Assembly: GCA_022606425.2 (NCBI GenBank)
Contig: JAHDVF020001325.1
Location: forward strand, 62,001-126,000
Reading direction: 5' to 3'
Source: Lepidostoma basale
Lineage: Eukaryota > Arthropoda > Insecta > Trichoptera > Lepidostomatidae
DNA: 64,000 nucleotides
In this document: one piece after another, positions 60,505 through 64,000 of the stretch
How the letters are laid out: each line of letters begins with the position of its first letter
Position numbering within the stretch: position 1 is the stretch's first letter
Program-made: the position numbers and the translations under genes
The notes under the pieces: model-generated
What the model was told of the DNA's origin: nothing
What the model saw: only the letters and a program-made list of their open reading frames with translations
The model's database searches: none

Positions 60505-60810
60505 ACGTTGGTTCGGACATATGGAGCGCTTGGGTGAAGATAAAATAGTTTAAAAAGTATACGCTAACGATGTAAATGGAGTACGGAGTCGAGGTAGACC
60601 GAGGAAAACATGGCATGACCAAATAAATCATATTATAAAGGTTGGTTATGTAAGAAACCGGAAGAATGGACGTGCGTGTATGACACGCTGTATGAATGTA
60701 GAGGAATCTAGAGAGGTATGTCAGGATATAGTAGTATGGCGGTCCATTCTTTCTGCCTACCCCTGCGGAGAATCGGCGTGATGGTTTGTTGTTGTTGTTG
60801 TTGTTTTTAT
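60505..60810 (+). pseudogene. RTE-A' 3' fragment with (TTG)n tail
   Basis: RWFGHMERLGEDKIV, stop, KVYANDVNGVRSRGRPRKTW, HDQINHIIKVGYVRNRKNGR, ACMTRCMNVEESREVCQDIV, VWRSILSAYPCGESA-stop. TGA is followed by TGGTTTGTTGTTGTTGTTG, a tail different from RTE-A. Confidence 0.85.
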
Positions 60811-61898
60811 ACGTTTTAATTTTTTTGTTTTTATTATGGTTATTTAGATTCGTTTTAATTATTTGTTTGTCACTAAGCTTTACCTAGCAAGTAAAATAAA
60901 ACCAAGTTACTGTCATTATGTGTTCTTATCCTTTTTATTACAATACTATACTTTCTACTATACTTTCAAACCGATCGTTTTTTAAGCGGTCACGTTTAGA
61001 TTTTTAAGATTTAAAACACGTCTTAATGCGCCCTTGAGGTGATTACATCACAAAAACGGCGCTTTAAAAGTTAGCATATTATTATTATTATTATTATTAA
61101 CAACAATAAGCCATTAGATGTCACAGGCCTGATTGTTGACACTGGTCATTAGTTGTCGCGGGCCGGATTGATGACACTGGCCGGCCTGATTTGTCCCGCA
61201 GGTCGTTGCTTGGAGACCCCTGCCGTAAAGAATCAGAGCTAATCAGACCCACAATGCGGGGAAGAAGAAATAAAGCAACTGCATAATAGGCACGGCATTC
61301 GGTTGTGGCTCCCTCCGCCGAGAGCCAAGATACTCCTTAAATGATTTGATTCCATCTGGATGGCGGTCGGCGGACGTGAGCCGATTATAAATGTACGAAC
61401 CGGTTTTTTGGCGGGAACACCTCACGGGTCAGTACGTTATCGCCTACTAAGGATCGGCGGCGAGAGCGATTCGCTACGTCGGCAGAGTTGTCTCGCGTAA
61501 AAATCAACGACCGACGTACTTTAATACGTCATACACTTAAAATACGTTTTATTATTAATGTGTTTGAGTTGAGATTACTTTAGAGCGGTTACTGTCCGCT
61601 GCGGGATCGGTCGCCTAACTCGGCGGTACTGTTATGCGTAGTCCACCGAGCGGCGCCATACGCGAGACGAAAATGGCACCGATTTTCCCTCCAAAATTGT
61701 TTACGCATCGTCTCACCTACTTACTACAGCGCAATTAGGAGCATGCATTTTCTGAATAACAGCGTTTTGACTCACGAGAAATGTGATGCTTGAATATGGG
61801 ACAATTCATTACGTACGTGTTTTTAAACTTGGTCTCTAAAAACGATAAAATAAATGAACCCTAAAAAATTTGGTTGCCTTATATCTTAGTTTCTTTAA
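60811..61898. other. Spacer
   Basis: (ATT)n at 61079-61101. A minus-strand frame 61425-61243 (YNRLTSADRHPDGIKSFKEY) looks protein-like, resembling LINE C-terminal words, but I cannot place it. GC-richer at 61380-61700. Confidence 0.35.
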
Positions 61899-61899
61899 A

Positions 61900-62215
61900 A
61901 AAAACTAACTAACTAACCATCACGCCGTCTCCCCGAAGGAGTCGGCAGAAATAATGGACTGCCACACTTTTCTTTCCTGGCATATTTCTCTCGCTTCCTC
62001 AACATTCATACATCGTGTCATGCACGCGCGTCGATTTCTCCGACTCCTCACATGGCCGAACATTCAATATTTGATTTATTTGATCGTGCCACGTTTTCTC
62101 GGTCTTCCTCTATTTTTGGTTCCATTTACGTCGTTAACATATAATTTTTTTATTAGTCTTTCTTCATTCATTCTTTCCATATGTCCAAACCATCTTATTG
62201 ATTCTTTAATATAAG
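61900..62215 (-). pseudogene. RTE-A 3' fragment
   Basis: CTAACTAACTAACCATCACG tail and stop, then SADSFGET, MNVEEAREICQ, RRACMT, the HDQINQILN codons with one extra base, NGTKNRGR and up to the ESIRWFGHME region at 62210. Confidence 0.8.
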
Positions 62216-62344
62216 AAAATATATATATGATATGTAAATACGCTTAAAATAAAATTAAAGGATTATATTATTTAACCAGTGGCACAAAATTACATTTCTA
62301 GCACCATTTTTAGAATCGTAATAATACATGGCAAAATTCTTCCC

Positions 62345-62582
62345 AAATGTGAAATTTACGTTAATACGAATGAAAACGTCCGTTATCTAGAAGTTTTATT
62401 ATATTTTATGGGAATGAAATGTTTCGCCCTTCTAAGGCTTTATCAAATGTTTGAAAATGCCTTAGAAGGGCGAAACATGTCATTCCCATAAAATATGATA
62501 AAACTTCTAGAAAACTGACGTTTTCGTTCGTATTAAGTATTTAATATGGCGTTTTACATCATTGTTTAAGAAACAATAAATA
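62345..62582. mobile_element. HH-H fold-back element (best copy)
   Basis: AATACGAATGAAAACGTCCG, CTAGAAGTTTTATTATATTT, GAAATGTTTCGCCCTTCTAA, GGCTTTATCAAATG mirrored by TTTGAAAATGCCTTAGAAGG, GCGAAACATGTCATTCCCAT, AAAACTTCTAGAAAACTGAC, GTTTTCGTTCGTATTAA. Centre on the plus strand: helix II GCCTT/AGGGC, GAAA, palindrome ACATGT, C. The CTGANGA box reads TTGAAAA here and TTGATAA in other copies, so the core is not standard. Confidence 0.7.
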
Positions 62583-62599
62583 ATGTTAAGCAAATTAAT

Positions 62600-63030
62600 A
62601 ATTTTAAATTCAAGAAAACTAGTTCTTTACAACACTTTGATTTTTGTTTATAAAATTAAGAGTAATATGGTGCCTACATATCTAACTAAAAATGTAGCAA
62701 ATAGTAATGAAATACATGACTATTTGACAAGAGGTGATAGATTCCGACTCCGGAGACCCAGACTTGAGAGTACAGAGAAAGGTGTTTTTTTTATAGAGGA
62801 TATAAATTATATAACGAATTATCAAATGAGGTAAGAGATGCCGGTTCTCTTGCGATCTTTCGTCGAAAATGCTTTTAATATGTTCTAAGTACCGATATTT
62901 AATGTTTTTGTTGTTTTTCTCATCTGCGATTTTTATATTATTAATTAATTGTTTATAAAATATTGTTATAAGTTGTAAAGTGTTTCCGTATTTTTTTATA
63001 ACTTTATTAAATAAATAAATAAAAATAAAT
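62600..63030 (+). pseudogene. CR1/Jockey-type LINE C-terminal fragment
   Basis: SRKLVLYNTLIFVYKIKSNM, VPTYLTKNV, NEIHDYLTRGDRFRLRRPRL, then out of frame IEDIN...YNELSNEVRDAGSLAIFRRKCF-like codons. This is the C-terminal end after the RT in CR1/Jockey elements. AAATAAATAAATAAAAATAA tail. A subfamily different from 21.0 and 30.3 kb. Confidence 0.65.
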
Positions 63031-63340
63031 TTGTGCCAGCCAATTCATCAGTGAAACATTTGAACATCGGTGGACGGGGATAGGATACAAAATCGTTTCG
63101 CGAGACGTTTAATAACGGATTTCTAGTATTGATTCACTTTGTTCAAACACGGGGATTACACGGAGAAGTTAGACTCCATATAAAGCGAAACTGGGTTCAT
63201 ATTTATGTTATGTTGCTAAAACTAAGTAAGGGGAGACCATTGCAAATCGCGACGATGGAAGCGAAGTTAGTCAAACAACGCCACTACTACAAATTGCACT
63301 CGAATATATAATATTACATTTGATTATATCAACTAGATCA

Positions 63341-63806
63341 GTGGTCCCCAAACATTATTGTCCCGTGGACCCCCTGGTGATTTATTTTATTTTGTGCAGA
63401 CCCCTTACTTATATAATATTGTTTTTTTTTTTTTTTACAAATTCACCTATACCTTTAAAATAAGTTTTTGAAGCTGACAAAGAGCAAAATTAGGCCAATA
63501 GAAAAAATAATCTGGAATTCGTTGTAGACTTTTTTTGCTCATTCGCGATCCGATTTTCACAAATGAGCAAAAAAAGTCCACAACAAATTCTAGGGTTTTA
63601 CACGGATATATAATACATATATTTTTTTGCTCATTTGGTAAATCGAATGTCGACGCTGGCCCGATTTCATGTTCTTATTTATTTGAAAATCCGTTAATAC
63701 GATAATAAATAAATGTGTCACATTTTTTTGTTTTTTTATTAAACCTTGCACGGACCTCCTGACGTTGCTCACCCACCAAATCAATTTTAATTTTTCACGG
63801 ACCCCC
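63341..63806. mobile_element. hAT-like or related element with internal hairpin
   Basis: Starts CAGTGGTCCCCAAACATTAT, a hAT-type terminus; CCCGTGGACCCCCTGG and CACGGACCCCCTG recur. Inside, 63511-63590 is a strong hairpin (GTAGACTTTTTTTGCTCATT against AATGAGCAAAAAAAGTCCAC). No matching 8-bp duplication found, so the right boundary is uncertain. Confidence 0.45.
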
Positions 63807-64000
63807 TGAATGAAGAAAAAATGGTAAAAAAGTATATGTTAACGATGTAAATGGAACTAGGCATACAGAAATACCGGGGGAAACGTGGCACGATCAATTA
63901 TTGAATGTCGGCCACGTGAGAAATCGGATAAATCGACGTTTGTGCATGACACGATGTATAAATGTTGAGGAATCGAGAGAAGTATGACAGGAAAGAAAGA
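63807..64000 (+). mobile_element. RTE-A fragment at window end
   Basis: GAATGAAGAAAAAATGGTAA, TATGTTAACGATGTAAATGG, the TWHDQ codons, NVGHVRNRINRRLCMTRCIN and VEESREV, cut by the window edge. Confidence 0.75.

Noticed and set aside
63341..63806. Complete hAT element with TSD
   Set aside because: Left end is hAT-like but no matching 8-bp repeat or clear right terminus was found; kept only as a low-confidence element.
1..64000. CRISPR arrays, operons or bacterial-type systems
   Set aside because: No spaced short direct repeats of that kind, no ribosome-binding context, and the content is clearly eukaryotic transposons.

Overview
The window reads as AT-rich, intron-poor arthropod genomic DNA, most likely from a lepidopteran. 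The basis is the repeat content: RTE-type LINEs ending in (TTAG)n, (GAT)n or (GAA)n tails, tRNA-headed SINEs, an IFP2-type piggyBac relic and Helitrons. I find no credible single-copy host gene, rRNA or genuine tRNA. Almost everything recognisable is a transposable element or its wreckage, often nested, so this is probably an intergenic or heterochromatin-like accessory region. The order-level assignment is inference.

Family names used here are local labels. RTE-A and its sister RTE-A' are LINE C-terminal fragments (about 30 pieces on both strands) whose stop codon lies a few bases from a (TTAG)n or (TTG)n tail. RTE-B (GAT tail), RTE-D, RTE-E and RTE-F (GAA-type tails) are further RTE-like LINEs. 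One CR1/Jockey-group LINE at 21.0-24.96 kb keeps an intact 965-residue ORF2; shorter Jockey-type 3' ends lie at 6.4, 30.3, 32.1, 40.5, 42.2, 56.1 and 62.6 kb. SINE-1 has two copies and SINE-2 five. Repeat J is a palindromic element of about 0.3-0.5 kb with six or seven copies. Two Helitron-like elements in opposite orientation lie at 12.47-16.05 and 42.35-47.21 kb. The first holds a helicase fragment on the + strand that is split by a TTAA-flanked, internally deleted piggyBac. The second holds a nested hAT with a perfect 8-bp target duplication and a four-copy tandem array of about 430 bp.

The most interesting signal is a set of short, often fold-back repeats (HH-I, HH-G, HH-L, HH-M, HH-K, HH-H) whose conserved centre has the architecture of a type I hammerhead ribozyme: a CUGANGA box, a hairpin, GAAA, a tiny palindromic helix III (ACAUGU, ACAGCUGU or ACCGGU), a GUC or GUU cleavage triplet, and a closing helix I. 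Copies at 3.39, 29.66, 47.38 and 53.94 kb keep the whole core with a GUC triplet; 29.71 and 36.83 kb keep it with GUU. Several others are one or two changes away. Hammerheads with very short helix III are known from Penelope-like retroelements and animal retrozymes, but no Penelope-type ORF is visible here, so these may be non-autonomous relatives.

Layout: 0-6 kb LINE debris, J repeats, an HH-G fold-back and a frameshifted RTE-E; 6-12 kb LINE ends, a long perfect hairpin and an HH-K fold-back; 12.5-16 kb Helitron 1 with piggyBac; 16-25 kb RTE-B with a chimeric ORF, then the intact LINE flanked by SINE-1 copies; 25-34 kb SINE-2, J and HH elements and LINE ends; 33-38 kb a cluster of RTE-A tails; 38-42 kb mixed LINE ends and a TIR element; 42-47 kb Helitron 2; 47-64 kb RTE-A pieces, hammerhead elements, hairpins, SINE-2 and a minisatellite.
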